A stretch of 64,000 nt of DNA from Anaerotignum neopropionicum (GCF_001571775.1 NZ_LRVM01000002.1:310001-374000); one strand, 5' to 3'. Positions 34,930-43,103 are shown, numbered from the stretch's first letter. The notes: a model not told the origin generated them from the sequence alone. Translations and numbers: made by a program.

Positions 34930-36396
34930 CTACAATAGCACAGTCTTTGTAGCAATTTTGTTACAGAACATCGCATCATGTTCTACGAAAATTATTGTAG
35001 GTTTAAACTCAAGTAACAGATTTTCTATCTGCATTCTTGAAATTACATCAATATAGTTAAGGGGTTCATCCCAAACAAGCAAATGAGCTTTTTCGCACAA
35101 GCTTTTCGCGATAAGAATTTTTTTCTTCTGTCCAGAACTAAAAAATTGAATTTCTTTTTCAAATTGAGAACGAGAAAAATCAAGTTTGATTAACATTGAT
35201 CTAAATAGATTTTCATCCATACTGTTATCATAGATGAAGTCAGATAAGTGTCCTTGCAAGTAATCGGTGTCTTGGGAAACATAGGATATTTTGACCTGAT
35301 TATTAATTTCCAATGTCCCGTTAAAAGTAATTGATTCTCCACATATCAGTTTGAGAATGCTGGATTTACCGCTTCCGTTTTTACCACACAAAGCTACGCG
35401 ATCTCCAATTTCAATATTAAATCCAATTTTTTCGCAAACAGATACACCATTATAAAAAATCGAAATGTCCGATAATTTAATTAGTGTATCATTATGAAAG
35501 TTCAACTGATGAATTTGAAGTGATTCAGATGGTTCAATGTTCTTCAAGAGTTTGGATTTTGCTTCAATCGCATCGTTTTGGTGTTTCTCAATCGTTTTTG
35601 ACCGTTTCATCATTTTTGCAGCTTTATGACCTATATATCCTCTATCCGCTGATCCGCTTCCAAATTTTGATGCTTCAATACGATGAGACCAAGTTGCTTT
35701 TTCTTTTGCACTGGTTTTTAATCGACCAATTTCTTTTTTTAGTTTTTCATTTGTAGTAATTTCAAAATTATCTATACGCTTTTTATTTTCAAACCAAGAA
35801 GAAAAATTTCCTTGTTGGATTTCTATAGAAGTGCGATTGATAGATAGAATATGATCCACAGAACTATCAAGAAAAGCACGGTCATGTGAAACAAGGATAA
35901 AACCTTTCTTTTTATTCAGATAGTTGCTTACAATTTCTCTACCTTTTTGATCGAGATGATTGGTTGGCTCATCAATTAACAAAAAAGAATTATCTTTTAA
36001 GAACAATGTAGCCAGTAGTAGTTTGGTCTGTTCGCCGTTTGAAAGTGTAGAGAACGGACGATAGAGTATTTCTTCAGATACCTCTAAATAATTCAGCTCA
36101 CGAATAAGCATCCAATATTCATAATCGGGAATTAAATTTTCCACAACATCAAGTGCGTTAATTGTTGTATCCGAAACTTGAAATGGAAAATACTGAAAAT
36201 TAACGGTGGATGTTATCTTTCCGCTAAATTCATATTTACCCAACAGTAGATTCAAAAATGTTGTTTTGCCTTTTCCATTTCTTCCTATAAATCCTAATTT
36301 CCAATCTGTATCAATCTGAAAGTTAACATTTTCAAAAATATTATCATAGCATCCTGGATAGGAAAAAGTTAAATTGTTTACGTTAATTAATGACAA
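34930..36396 (-). CDS. ABC-F ribosome-protection protein, Lsa-like
   Basis: Two ABC cassettes without membrane domains: Walker A 'GRNGKGKTT' (about residues 38-46) with signature 'LSNGEQTK' and 'LIDEPTNHLD', then Walker A 'GKNGSGKS' (about 338-345) with 'SSGQKKK' and 'WDEPLNYID'. The 488-residue length, 'ILVSHDRAFLD', the Lys-rich linker with 'AAKMMKRSK', and the 'DEPLNY' box resemble the Lsa family, which displaces lincosamides, streptogramin A and pleuromutilins from the ribosome. The TTG start has AAGGAGG eight bases upstream. A promoter, leader peptide and terminator upstream point to antibiotic-induced attenuation. Confidence 0.9.
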   Translation of the reverse strand: MSLINVNNLTFSYPGCYDNIFENVNFQIDTDWKLGFIGRNGKGKTTFLNLLLGKYEFSGKITSTVNFQYFPFQVSDTTINALDVVENLIPDYEYWMLIRELNYLEVSEEILYRPFSTLSNGEQTKLLLATLFLKDNSFLLIDEPTNHLDQKGREIVSNYLNKKKGFILVSHDRAFLDSSVDHILSINRTSIEIQQGNFSSWFENKKRIDNFEITTNEKLKKEIGRLKTSAKEKATWSHRIEASKFGSGSADRGYIGHKAAKMMKRSKTIEKHQNDAIEAKSKLLKNIEPSESLQIHQLNFHNDTLIKLSDISIFYNGVSVCEKIGFNIEIGDRVALCGKNGSGKSSILKLICGESITFNGTLEINNQVKISYVSQDTDYLQGHLSDFIYDNSMDENLFRSMLIKLDFSRSQFEKEIQFFSSGQKKKILIAKSLCEKAHLLVWDEPLNYIDVISRMQIENLLLEFKPTIIFVEHDAMFCNKIATKTVLL

Positions 36397-36410
36397 TGTT
36401 TTGTCCTCCT

Positions 36411-36450
36411 TAAAAAAGTGGTCGCAAGAAAGTTAATTCTTACAACCACT
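36411..36450 (-). terminator. Attenuator hairpin in the ABC-F leader
   Basis: On the minus strand AGTGGTTGTAAGAA pairs with TTCTTGCGACCACT (14 pairs, two G-U), six-base loop, then TTTTTT, immediately before the AAGGAGG of the ABC-F gene. It must be read through or prevented from folding for expression. Confidence 0.8.
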
Positions 36451-36582
36451 ACAAGACAAAACAATGCCTATAAAAAAGCACAGTTCAAGTATAGTAAAAG
36501 TTGAAAAAGCAGATAACCTTCTTGCACAGGCACAACAAAACAACGGCTCCTACCGTTTAACAGTTTTATTAGCCTTAAATAA

Positions 36583-36603
36583 TTAGCAAGAAGTATTAAT
36601 CAT
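36583..36603 (-). CDS. Possible leader peptide of the ABC-F gene (MINTSC)
   Basis: A six-codon frame with GGAG eight bases upstream, about 25 bases after the predicted transcription start and well before the attenuator. Leader peptides of this kind stall ribosomes in the presence of drug and change leader folding in known ARE ABC-F and erm genes. Whether this one does is inference. Confidence 0.4.
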   Translation of the reverse strand: MINTSC

Positions 36604-36633
36604 CTTTTCAACTCCAATCTGACATTTTGTTTT

Positions 36634-36662
36634 ATTATAGCATGTGTAGAATAGAATATCAA
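36634..36662 (-). promoter_or_regulatory. Promoter of the ABC-F gene
   Basis: Minus strand TTGATA (36662-36657), 17-base spacer, TATAAT (36639-36634). This puts transcription start near 36627, about 230 bases before the start codon, giving a long leader. Confidence 0.8.
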
Positions 36663-36755
36663 TAAATAATAAATATGCTCCTAAAGTGGTAGTACTATTT
36701 ACTATGGTTTACAGCGATGAACGAGAATTGCTGAATTGTGGAGCACTTGAGCTGC

Positions 36756-36802
36756 GTTCACCATCTTTTTGCAAGGATACCCTGTACTATCTTGGTATGT
36801 AG
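36756..36802 (+). repeat. Gene-end repeat C, frameshifted
   Basis: Aligned to A, B and D it reads VHHLFARIPCTIL and then needs one extra base to reach G-M-stop, so this copy has lost the frame. It separates the ABC-F gene from the DUF1697 gene. Confidence 0.65.
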
Positions 36803-36849
36803 CAGTAAAATTTGATAATAGTAGTTTTCAATGATCCACGTTTCTATAA

Positions 36850-37388
36850 TTACAGGGTGGCAATTTTTCTTACTGTATTTGCGGTGCGTATTGTAATTTT
36901 GCCACTTATTTTTGAGCTTGCAGTCTTAGACCACCAATTTGTCTTTTTATAGTCCTTTCGACCGAATGACCAGAAAACAGCATTTTTATAATTCCAAACT
37001 TGTTCGTATTCGTCTTTAGGGTCGCCAATTGCATCACAGAACTCCTCATAAGATAAGGAAGGCATAAGGAAAATCAAATTATCGTATATTTCTTTATTGT
37101 CATCTCCCCACCAATCAGGAGCATAATTTAAAATTTCCGCTAATTCCTCTTGTAAAACAATAAAAACTGGAACTGCTAAATCAAACTTGTCTTTTATCAT
37201 AAACATTATCTTATTTGAGAGATTGTTTTTATTGTCAATAACACTGGAAAAGATAACATTACCACTATTGAGATATGTAGTAACCTGGGCAAAGCCAAGT
37301 TCTAAAAAATACTCTTTTAATTTAGACATGGATATCTTATTTTTTCGCTTACATTTATTCCCCTTAATAAGGCAATATACCTTTTCAC
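36850..37388 (-). pseudogene. DUF1697 gene with N-terminal frameshift
   Basis: The main frame (from ATG 37329) lacks the normal DUF1697 start. Upstream, in another frame, GTG 37388 begins MKRYIALLRGINVSEK, the expected family N-terminus, and the frames would join as 'NKISMSKLKEYF' if a run of six A (T on the plus strand, 37340-37346) had one more base. So the gene is broken by a single-base deletion, or the run is variable or mis-read. The rest, to 'ITIRTANTVRKI', is intact. Function of DUF1697 is unknown. Confidence 0.75.
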
Positions 37389-37461
37389 GGACAACACCGC
37401 CTCTTTAAATTTTGATTTACGATTATTTCATATATTTATTATACAATTTACTAAATGTGCT

Positions 37462-37509
37462 GTCCACCGCTCTTTTGCACGAATACTATGGACTATTTTG
37501 GGCATGTAG
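37462..37509 (+). repeat. Gene-end repeat D (DUF3852-like 3' end)
   Basis: Sixteen codons read VHRSFARILWTILGM-stop. This is the last copy, directly before the backbone gene at 37625, and could be the original end of the DUF3852-like gene from before any cargo came in. Confidence 0.75.
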
Positions 37510-37624
37510 AAAGAATAAATATTGTTTGGCTTTTACTTCAATTCTTGTTGGTATTGGATATAGCTTTGACTTAGGATTTAGAGTATGCTTTGCTTGCAAA
37601 ATTAAAAATTAGGAGGAAAAAGCT

Positions 37625-38956
37625 ATGGAAGAAACAAAAAGCTTATGTGCCAAAATTCCGATTGAGTTGCACAATAAAGTAAGAGCAAGCCAAGAAGAAA
37701 GGGGTTTTACCTTAAACCAATATGTAGAAAAACTGCTCATTGAATATTATCAAATGAAGGAGGGAAAAAGTATGGCACAAACAAGGACACTTGCCTTGCA
37801 AATATCAGAGGAGCTTTTCGTACGGATTAAAAATCACCTTGATAAAAACCCACAGTTAACCCAAAAGGCATTTATTAATCAAAGGAATGAAGGAATTGAC
37901 CTTGAAAATCTTTCGGCATTGATGGCAACACGGAATATGCAGATGCAGACCTTCGTTACAGAGCCAATGATTTGTTTAAATGACCAAGGTGGAAATCGCA
38001 TGGATATTACCGAAAACATAACAGCTACATTAAGAGCAAGCATGGGTGGAAACCTCCCAATTATTATGGAAAGTCAGCAAGTAGGTGCGGAAATTTGTGA
38101 AAATATTTGCCCCACGATTACATCTGCCGTTGGAATAGGGGGAGAAAATCAACCTGTTTTGTTTGATAATCACGGTAAGGATTGCCGATATAACGGACCA
38201 TTGAAAGTTGCACCGACAGTGGCAGCAACCTATGGAACAGGTGGAAATAATGTTCCTCTTGTTTCAACACCTATTGCATATAGTTTAGATAGCAAAGACA
38301 GCAATTCAATGAAATCTGGTAACCCAATATCAGGCTGTCGGAAAACAGATAAATCACGAACCCTTGATACTACAAACCCAGATCCAAGTAAAAACCAAGG
38401 AGGCATTGCCATCGTACAGGAAAGTTATTGCATTGCCAGCAATACGATTAACCGCCAAGATCACAATGGAGGCAACGGTCACGGAGTGCAGAAAGACATC
38501 AGTTATACTCTTACGACATCGGATATTCATGCCATTTATAAGCCTGAACCTTATCAAGATGTGGTAGGAACATTATGTAATGGTGATTGGAAAGGTGCAG
38601 GCAATCAATATGTAAACCAAGATAAGTGTGTTGTTGACAACAAAAGCACCATATATGGACAATCTGCATTTGCAGATTACAAGGAAGGCTGTGGCACTTT
38701 AAGAGCCGAAGGCGGTGACAATGGCGGAGGAAGTGAAAATCTTGCTGTATCACGTAACCTTGTCCGTAGGCTGACACCTCTTGAGTGCGAAAGACTGCAA
38801 GGCTTTCCCGATGGGTGGACGAATATACCAAAAGCATCAGATTCTCCAAGATACAAGGCACTTGGAAACAGTGTGGCAATTCCATGCGTAGACTTTGTTC
38901 TCCGTGGGATTGCTTTTTTCTTGGGAAAATCCAAAGAAGAAAGAGAGGAAAGTTAA
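37625..38956 (+). CDS. Fusion of RHH-type element protein with C-terminal half of a C5-cytosine methyltransferase
   Basis: Residues 1-45 ('LCAKIPIELHNKVRASQEERG') and about 56-90 ('TRTLALQISEELFVRIKNHL') are two ribbon-helix-helix-like units of a known small ICE protein. After a short linker the rest matches the C-terminal part of DNA-cytosine methyltransferases: 'ITATLRASMGGNLP', 'RRLTPLECERLQGFPDGWT' (motif IX region) and 'RYKALGNSVAIP' (motif X). The SAM-binding motif I and the catalytic Pro-Cys motif IV are missing, so it cannot methylate alone. An internal deletion joining two neighbouring genes in frame is the likely origin. Confidence 0.8.
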   Translation: MEETKSLCAKIPIELHNKVRASQEERGFTLNQYVEKLLIEYYQMKEGKSMAQTRTLALQISEELFVRIKNHLDKNPQLTQKAFINQRNEGIDLENLSALMATRNMQMQTFVTEPMICLNDQGGNRMDITENITATLRASMGGNLPIIMESQQVGAEICENICPTITSAVGIGGENQPVLFDNHGKDCRYNGPLKVAPTVAATYGTGGNNVPLVSTPIAYSLDSKDSNSMKSGNPISGCRKTDKSRTLDTTNPDPSKNQGGIAIVQESYCIASNTINRQDHNGGNGHGVQKDISYTLTTSDIHAIYKPEPYQDVVGTLCNGDWKGAGNQYVNQDKCVVDNKSTIYGQSAFADYKEGCGTLRAEGGDNGGGSENLAVSRNLVRRLTPLECERLQGFPDGWTNIPKASDSPRYKALGNSVAIPCVDFVLRGIAFFLGKSKEEREES

Positions 38957-38957
38957 A

Positions 38958-39215
38958 ATGTATATGTATCCCGATAACTTAAAAGCAAAAGCAACACTAT
39001 GGCTGTGGGAACTGCGTGACATTGGAATCATTGGAATAGGATTGCTTATTTCTGTTTTTGCCCTTGCTCAAACAGGCATCCTATTCCCAGTTGTGATTAC
39101 TGCGGCATATGCTTTTTTAAGCATTCGCTTTGAGGATATGAGTATCTTGGATTTTATCCGATATGCTGTATCCTTTTTTATTTTAAAGCCACAGACATAT
39201 GAATGGGCAGCATGA
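38958..39215 (+). CDS. PrgI-family conjugation protein
   Basis: An 85-residue protein with two membrane segments ('IGIIGIGLLISVFALAQTGI', 'FPVVITAAYAFLSI') and the family ending 'FILKPQTYEWA'. PrgI-like proteins are VirB3-type inner-membrane components found next to VirB4. ATG 38958 follows the previous stop by one base, so the genes are coupled. Confidence 0.9.
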   Translation: MYMYPDNLKAKATLWLWELRDIGIIGIGLLISVFALAQTGILFPVVITAAYAFLSIRFEDMSILDFIRYAVSFFILKPQTYEWAA

Positions 39216-39301
39216 TGCTGCACCCATATTTTGTTTGAACCAAGATCAAATCACGACCTGATTATCCAGAAAGATAAATGTAGAAAGGGAAAATATAAAA
39301 A

Positions 39302-39883
39302 ATGAAAAAACAGAAAGAAAAAAATAAAAATTCCACAAGAGAACTGATGGGAATTACGGAAATTACTGATTACAGCCTTGTTACGCCATATGGTGAACTT
39401 GTATATTTCATCATTCACCCAACCAATATCTCTGTACTTTCGGAAAGCAGTGTAAGCAGTAGAATCTACGCACTGATGACGGTGCTGAAAGGGATTGCAG
39501 AAATTGAAATGCTCTGCCTTAATTCCAAAGAGAATTTTGATGACAATAAGGAGTATCTAAAAAAGCGTATGGAGGAAGAGGAAAACCCTATTATCCGCAA
39601 ACTTCTAATGCAAGACAGTACGAATCTTGATCGTATGCAAGTGCAGATGGCTACTGCTCGAGAATTTCTGATAATCATTCGATTGAAAAATGAGAAAGAA
39701 AGTGATGTTTTCCCGTATTTATCTCGCATAGAAAAGAGCTTGAAGGATCAAGGTTTTACAGCACGACGAGCAGATAATTCAGATATAAAAAGAATTTTGG
39801 GGGTGTACTTTGAACAGAATGTAACGACTGATAGGTATGAAAATTTTGACGGTGAGAGATGGGTGGTGCTGGGGGATAGGTAA
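39302..39883 (+). CDS. VirB4-associated conjugation protein (TraC/TcpF N-terminal-like)
   Basis: The 193-residue protein begins with a Lys-rich stretch, then 'ITEITDYSLVTPYGELVYFIIHPTNISVLSE', a segment that in related elements precedes VirB4. It probably works with VirB4 at the membrane. The ending 'NVTTDRYENFDGERWVVLGD' is repeated at 40500-40572 and 41806-41871. In the ancestral order VirB4 should follow directly; here 4 kb of cargo intervene. Confidence 0.75.
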   Translation: MKKQKEKNKNSTRELMGITEITDYSLVTPYGELVYFIIHPTNISVLSESSVSSRIYALMTVLKGIAEIEMLCLNSKENFDDNKEYLKKRMEEEENPIIRKLLMQDSTNLDRMQVQMATAREFLIIIRLKNEKESDVFPYLSRIEKSLKDQGFTARRADNSDIKRILGVYFEQNVTTDRYENFDGERWVVLGDR

Positions 39884-39978
39884 ACTTGTAGATTGACACA
39901 AAGTGTTTATAGTAGGACAATGAGATAGAGGACAATTAATAAAGAAAATATTTTTCAAAAAGAAGATGGAGGTTTGGC

Positions 39979-40320
39979 ATGAAAGAGTTCCCCAATTTTA
40001 TGAGAAATAGATTGAATCATATTGATAGTAGTCAGCAGAATACACAAGACATTGATGGGTACTATTTTGAAGGAAATGATGGTAATCAAATGGCATTTTG
40101 GACGTATTATGCTGATAGAGAATCAAAAGAGCAAATACATGAATTTGATGAATACACAGTATGTGTAGCAGGAGAGTATGTTGAAATATTTAATGGAACT
40201 GAACATATTTTACATTCTGGAGATGAGATATTTGTGCCTAAGGGAACTCCGCATCACGGAAGAGTTAAATCTGGGACGAGAACAATACATTGCTTTGGTG
40301 GTAAAAGAATCTGTAAATAG
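39979..40320 (+). CDS. Cupin-domain protein
   Basis: A 113-residue single-domain cupin: 'IHEFDEYTVCVAGEYVEIFNGTEHILHSGDEIFVPKGTPHHG' contains the cupin motif 1 His/Glu and the 'PKGTPHHGRV' motif 2. Such small cupins bind a metal or small ligand; the substrate is unknown. GGAGG is upstream. First gene of the second cargo block. Confidence 0.85.
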   Translation: MKEFPNFMRNRLNHIDSSQQNTQDIDGYYFEGNDGNQMAFWTYYADRESKEQIHEFDEYTVCVAGEYVEIFNGTEHILHSGDEIFVPKGTPHHGRVKSGTRTIHCFGGKRICK

Positions 40321-40372
40321 ATGTTTTACGTGACATATTAATAGAAGACATTCCAAAATTTCAATAATACGG

Positions 40373-40403
40373 AGCGACCTTTCAAACGAGAGGTTGTTTT
40401 TTT
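40373..40403 (+). terminator. Hairpin of boundary R2
   Basis: GCGACCT and AGGTTGT with TTTTTTT. The same kind of CAACCT/AGGTTG hairpin occurs at boundaries R3 and R4. Confidence 0.6.
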
Positions 40404-40437
40404 ATACTCTAAACCAAGAAAGGGCTGATGAGAACAA

Positions 40438-40572
40438 ATGAAAAATCAAAGCATTGCAACCGAATCGAGTGGTCAACTCAAAACTTTTTTAGATATTTTT
40501 GAGCAGAATGTCACGACTGATAGGTATGAAGATTTTGATGGTGAAAGGTGGGCGGTGCTGGGTGATGCGTAA
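40438..40572 (+). pseudogene. Gene-end copy R2: 44-codon ORF ending like the 39302 gene
   Basis: The frame begins MKNQSIATES and ends 'FEQNVTTDRYEDFDGERWAV' LGDA-stop, matching the last 24 residues of the 39302 product with changes such as GAC/GAT and GAG/GAA. The first half does not match that gene but is similar in DNA to boundary R4. It may be expressed as a mini-protein or be a scar. It lies between the cupin and TipA-like genes. Confidence 0.75.
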
Positions 40573-40649
40573 GGCCTCACATTGAAAACATCTGACTAAA
40601 GCGGTATAATGACATCAATTAAATTTTACAAATTAAATTTTAAAAAGTC

Positions 40650-40680
40650 TTGACCCTTACGGAACGGCATAGGTTAAAGT
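40650..40680 (+). promoter_or_regulatory. MerR-type promoter with 19-bp spacer
   Basis: TTGACC (40650-40655), 19-base spacer containing an imperfect dyad (CCTTACG/CGGCATAGG), TAAAGT (40675-40680). The elongated spacer is characteristic of MerR-family targets, so the TipA-like protein probably regulates itself here. Confidence 0.7.
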
Positions 40681-40706
40681 AATTTTATCAGGAAAAAGGA
40701 GGGCAT

Positions 40707-41561
40707 ATGACAATGAGGACAGTAAAGGAAATATCAGATTTGACAGGTATTAGTGTGCGCACACTTCACTATTATGATGAGATTGGGCTTTTGAACCCGA
40801 CAGATAAGAGTGATGCTGGATACCGGCTTTATGACGATAAGGCACTTGAAACATTGCAACAGATATTGTTTTTCAGAGAATTTGATATTCCGTTGAAAGA
40901 AATCAGAACAGTTATGTGTAATTCTTCTCTTGATAGAAATAAGATTCTGCAAATGCAGAGGAAAATGTTAGTAGCAAAAAAGGAGAGGGTGGAACGCCTA
41001 ATTGCTAGTATTGATGACATTCTGAAAGGGGAAAATAAGATGGATTTTGCTATATTTACAAAGACGGAAATTGAAGACCTATGCCAAACGACACTTGACC
41101 ATATGCCGGACAACATGAAGGAAAGTATTATACAGGAATTTGGCGGAATTGAGCAGTGGCAAAAGCATTATGTGGAGCGTTGTTCCAAAGAGGATATGCA
41201 AAAAGGCTATCAGAAAATGGTAGAGTGGTATGGAAATAAAGACAGTGCATTGAAAGCTATGAATAACCCCCCAAGTAAAGAAGTTGGAGAGGCGTTTGGA
41301 AAAAGATTAGGAGCTATTGAGAAAAAGTTAAGTGAGCAGAGAGAATATCCAGTAGATTCGTTTGAAGTTAAGCAAATAATTGGTGAATATGGCTTTGTCA
41401 TGAAACAGTTTTCACAGGTAAAATATGAGGCAGGTATGATGTTGTCTCTGGCGACCAACTATCGGGATGAAAGAACAAAGACTTTCCTAGATGAGAAATA
41501 TGGAGAGGGGTTTGCAGAGTTTGCAGCCTGTGCAATTGAAGCTTTTTACAAGGGTAAGTAA
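40707..41561 (+). CDS. TipA-like MerR-family regulator
   Basis: An N-terminal MerR domain ('TVKEISDLTGISVRTLHYYDEIGLL', 'AGYRLYDDKALETLQQILFFREFDIPLKEI') is followed by a coiled dimerisation helix (about residues 75-115) and a TipAS domain with 'QEFGGIEQWQKHYVERCSKED' and the family ending 'EKYGEGFAEFAACAIEAFY'. TipAS domains bind thiopeptides or other drugs and trigger activation. AAAAGGAGG is upstream. No exporter follows directly. Confidence 0.92.
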   Translation: MTMRTVKEISDLTGISVRTLHYYDEIGLLNPTDKSDAGYRLYDDKALETLQQILFFREFDIPLKEIRTVMCNSSLDRNKILQMQRKMLVAKKERVERLIASIDDILKGENKMDFAIFTKTEIEDLCQTTLDHMPDNMKESIIQEFGGIEQWQKHYVERCSKEDMQKGYQKMVEWYGNKDSALKAMNNPPSKEVGEAFGKRLGAIEKKLSEQREYPVDSFEVKQIIGEYGFVMKQFSQVKYEAGMMLSLATNYRDERTKTFLDEKYGEGFAEFAACAIEAFYKGK

Positions 41562-41672
41562 GCTTCATAATGTTAAAAAATATACCAATAAATTTACGCG
41601 TAACTTGAAAATGATGTGCAGGCACTTAACTCTGCATAACTTATAAGAATAAATAAAATCTAAGTTAGTACG

Positions 41673-41705
41673 AGCAACCTCTCGATTTGAAAGGTTGCTT
41701 TTTAC
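41673..41705 (+). terminator. Hairpin of boundary R3
   Basis: GCAACCT...AGGTTGC followed by TTTTTAC, after the TipA-like gene. Confidence 0.65.
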
Positions 41706-41766
41706 ATCCTAGAACAAGAAAAGGCTTTAAAAACAAAAAAGCATTATACAGAGTCAAGCAGGTCAT

Positions 41767-41871
41767 GCAGATATTAATAGGATTTTGTGAGTGTATTTCG
41801 AGTGGAATATCACCACTGATAGATATGAGGATTTTGACGGTGAGAGGTGGGTGGTGCTTGGTGATCAGTAG
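41767..41871 (+). pseudogene. Gene-end copy R3 of the 39302 gene
   Basis: Reads ADINRIL-stop-VYFEWNITTDRYEDFDGERWVV LGDQ-stop, matching the last 33 residues of the 39302 product (SDIKRILGVYFEQNVTTDRY...) with a TGA in place of GGG and many synonymous changes. It is a non-functional fragment between the TipA-like and TrmO genes. Confidence 0.85.
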
Positions 41872-41913
41872 TTATCAAAGAGATGTCTTTATTTAAATAT
41901 TTAAAAATTAGGG

Positions 41914-41941
41914 TTGAAGTATAAATTATACTTGCTACAAT
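41914..41941 (+). promoter_or_regulatory. Promoter with palindromic operator for TrmO gene
   Basis: TTGAAG (41914-41919), 16-base spacer, TACAAT (41936-41941). The spacer holds a near-perfect palindrome, AAGTATAAATTATACTT, a likely operator. Confidence 0.6.
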
Positions 41942-41982
41942 TAGATTATCGGTACCGAAAAAAATATTTCGGAGGTAATTGT

Positions 41983-42459
41983 ATGAAACAATTATATATG
42001 AATGCTATCGGCAAAATTGCTGTTCGTGACGACGAAAAAGTGATTGAATTGAAAGAAGAATATATTTCAGCATTAACAGGGCTTGATGGATTTGGCTATA
42101 TTCAGGTCATATGGTGGTTTGACGGTTGTGATAATGCAGAATCACGGCATAAGCTAATAGAAAAAAGCCCATATAAAAAAGGTCCAGAAATACTTGGGAC
42201 ATTTGCTACACGGTCGCCTGAAAGACCAAATCCTATTGCTCTAACTACTGCTTATGTAAAACACATTGACTTTGAAAACGGGGTTATAAGACTAGCTTAT
42301 ATTGATGCAGATGAGGGCAGCCCAATATTGGATATAAAACCATATACCCCAAGCCTTGACCGTGTAGAAAATATTATTGTTCCAAATTGGTGCGCTAATT
42401 GGCCAAAATGCAATGAAGAATCTGGAGAATTTGACTGGTCTAGCGAGTTTAATTTTTGA
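41983..42459 (+). CDS. TrmO/TsaA-like tRNA methyltransferase
   Basis: ATG 41983 has GGAGGT upstream. The 158 residues carry 'YISALTGLDGFGYIQVIWWF', 'GTFATRSPERPNPIALT' and 'LDIKPYTPSLDRV', the motifs of the UPF0066/TsaA family. In E. coli TrmO uses SAM to methylate N6-threonylcarbamoyladenosine-37 in tRNA. Small Firmicute members are often next to unrelated cargo, so another substrate is possible. It ends 14 bases before the acetyltransferase start. Confidence 0.85.
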   Translation: MKQLYMNAIGKIAVRDDEKVIELKEEYISALTGLDGFGYIQVIWWFDGCDNAESRHKLIEKSPYKKGPEILGTFATRSPERPNPIALTTAYVKHIDFENGVIRLAYIDADEGSPILDIKPYTPSLDRVENIIVPNWCANWPKCNEESGEFDWSSEFNF

Positions 42460-42473
42460 GAGAAGGTGATTAT

Positions 42474-43022
42474 ATGAGTTTAAGTGACTATACAGTTCTT
42501 AAACCTATTCTCGAAACTGATCGTCTGTTATTGCGAACTATGAATATTGATGATGTGGAAGATTTGCGAGAGTGGATGCCCAATAAAGCAATGTATAAAT
42601 ATTGGGGGAAAAGTTTAGGCAAATGTGATAAAAATCCAGAGTTGTTATTTTCAGTTCCTGAAAAGCAAACAAAAAGCTTTCATTGGGGTATCGTACACAA
42701 ATTAGAGAATAAAGTTATAGGTGAGATATGGGTGTATTTAATTGAAAATAACAGAATGGCTAAGGTTGCTTTTCGTATATCTGATAAATATCAAAAAAAT
42801 AGGTATGCAACTGAGGCATTATCTGAAACAGTAAAATTTTGTTTTACAAAAACAGAGCTTAAAAGACTTTGGAGTGATGTTGATATACGAAATATTCCTT
42901 CCTGTCATGTGATGGAAAAGTGTGGATTCGTTCAAGAGGGGAAAATTCGTCAAGGGAAGATGGTATCTACATGGTGTGATTACTATTTATATGGAATGCT
43001 AAAACAAGATTATATTTTTTAA
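42474..43022 (+). CDS. GNAT acetyltransferase (RimJ/RimL-like)
   Basis: The 182-residue protein has the RimJ/RimL layout: 'ILETDRLLLRTMNIDDVEDLREWM' start, 'VAFRISDKYQKNRYATEALSETVKFCF' with the acetyl-CoA loop, and 'NIPSCHVMEKCGFVQEGKIRQG' end. It transfers acetyl from acetyl-CoA to an amine; the target is not evident. GAGAAGG is upstream of ATG 42474. Likely co-transcribed with TrmO. Confidence 0.88.
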   Translation: MSLSDYTVLKPILETDRLLLRTMNIDDVEDLREWMPNKAMYKYWGKSLGKCDKNPELLFSVPEKQTKSFHWGIVHKLENKVIGEIWVYLIENNRMAKVAFRISDKYQKNRYATEALSETVKFCFTKTELKRLWSDVDIRNIPSCHVMEKCGFVQEGKIRQGKMVSTWCDYYLYGMLKQDYIF

Positions 43023-43073
43023 TAAGCATGCATCTTAGTGAAACATTATAATTAAACAATCCTGTTTACACGA

Positions 43074-43103
43074 AAGCAATCTTCGTTAATGGAGGTTGCT
43101 TTT
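43074..43103 (+). terminator. Hairpin of boundary R4
   Basis: AAGCAATCTTCG and GGAGGTTGCTTTT, same type as the hairpins of R2 and R3. After it, 43146-43199 (17 codons, MKTKVLQPYQAVK...) is similar to the leader part of R2, but the 39302-like end is missing. Confidence 0.6.

Noticed and set aside
26562-37509. Integron-type cassette array
   Set aside because: No integron integrase, no attC-like palindromes; the repeats are former coding ends and cassettes contain several genes with own promoters.
37412-37612. 66-codon plus frame over repeat D
   Set aside because: No ribosome site and in a different frame from the gene-end reading; low-complexity content.
41687-41896. 69-codon plus frame over boundary R3
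   Set aside because: It is out of frame with the gene-end similarity (ERWVV), which is in another frame and interrupted by a stop.
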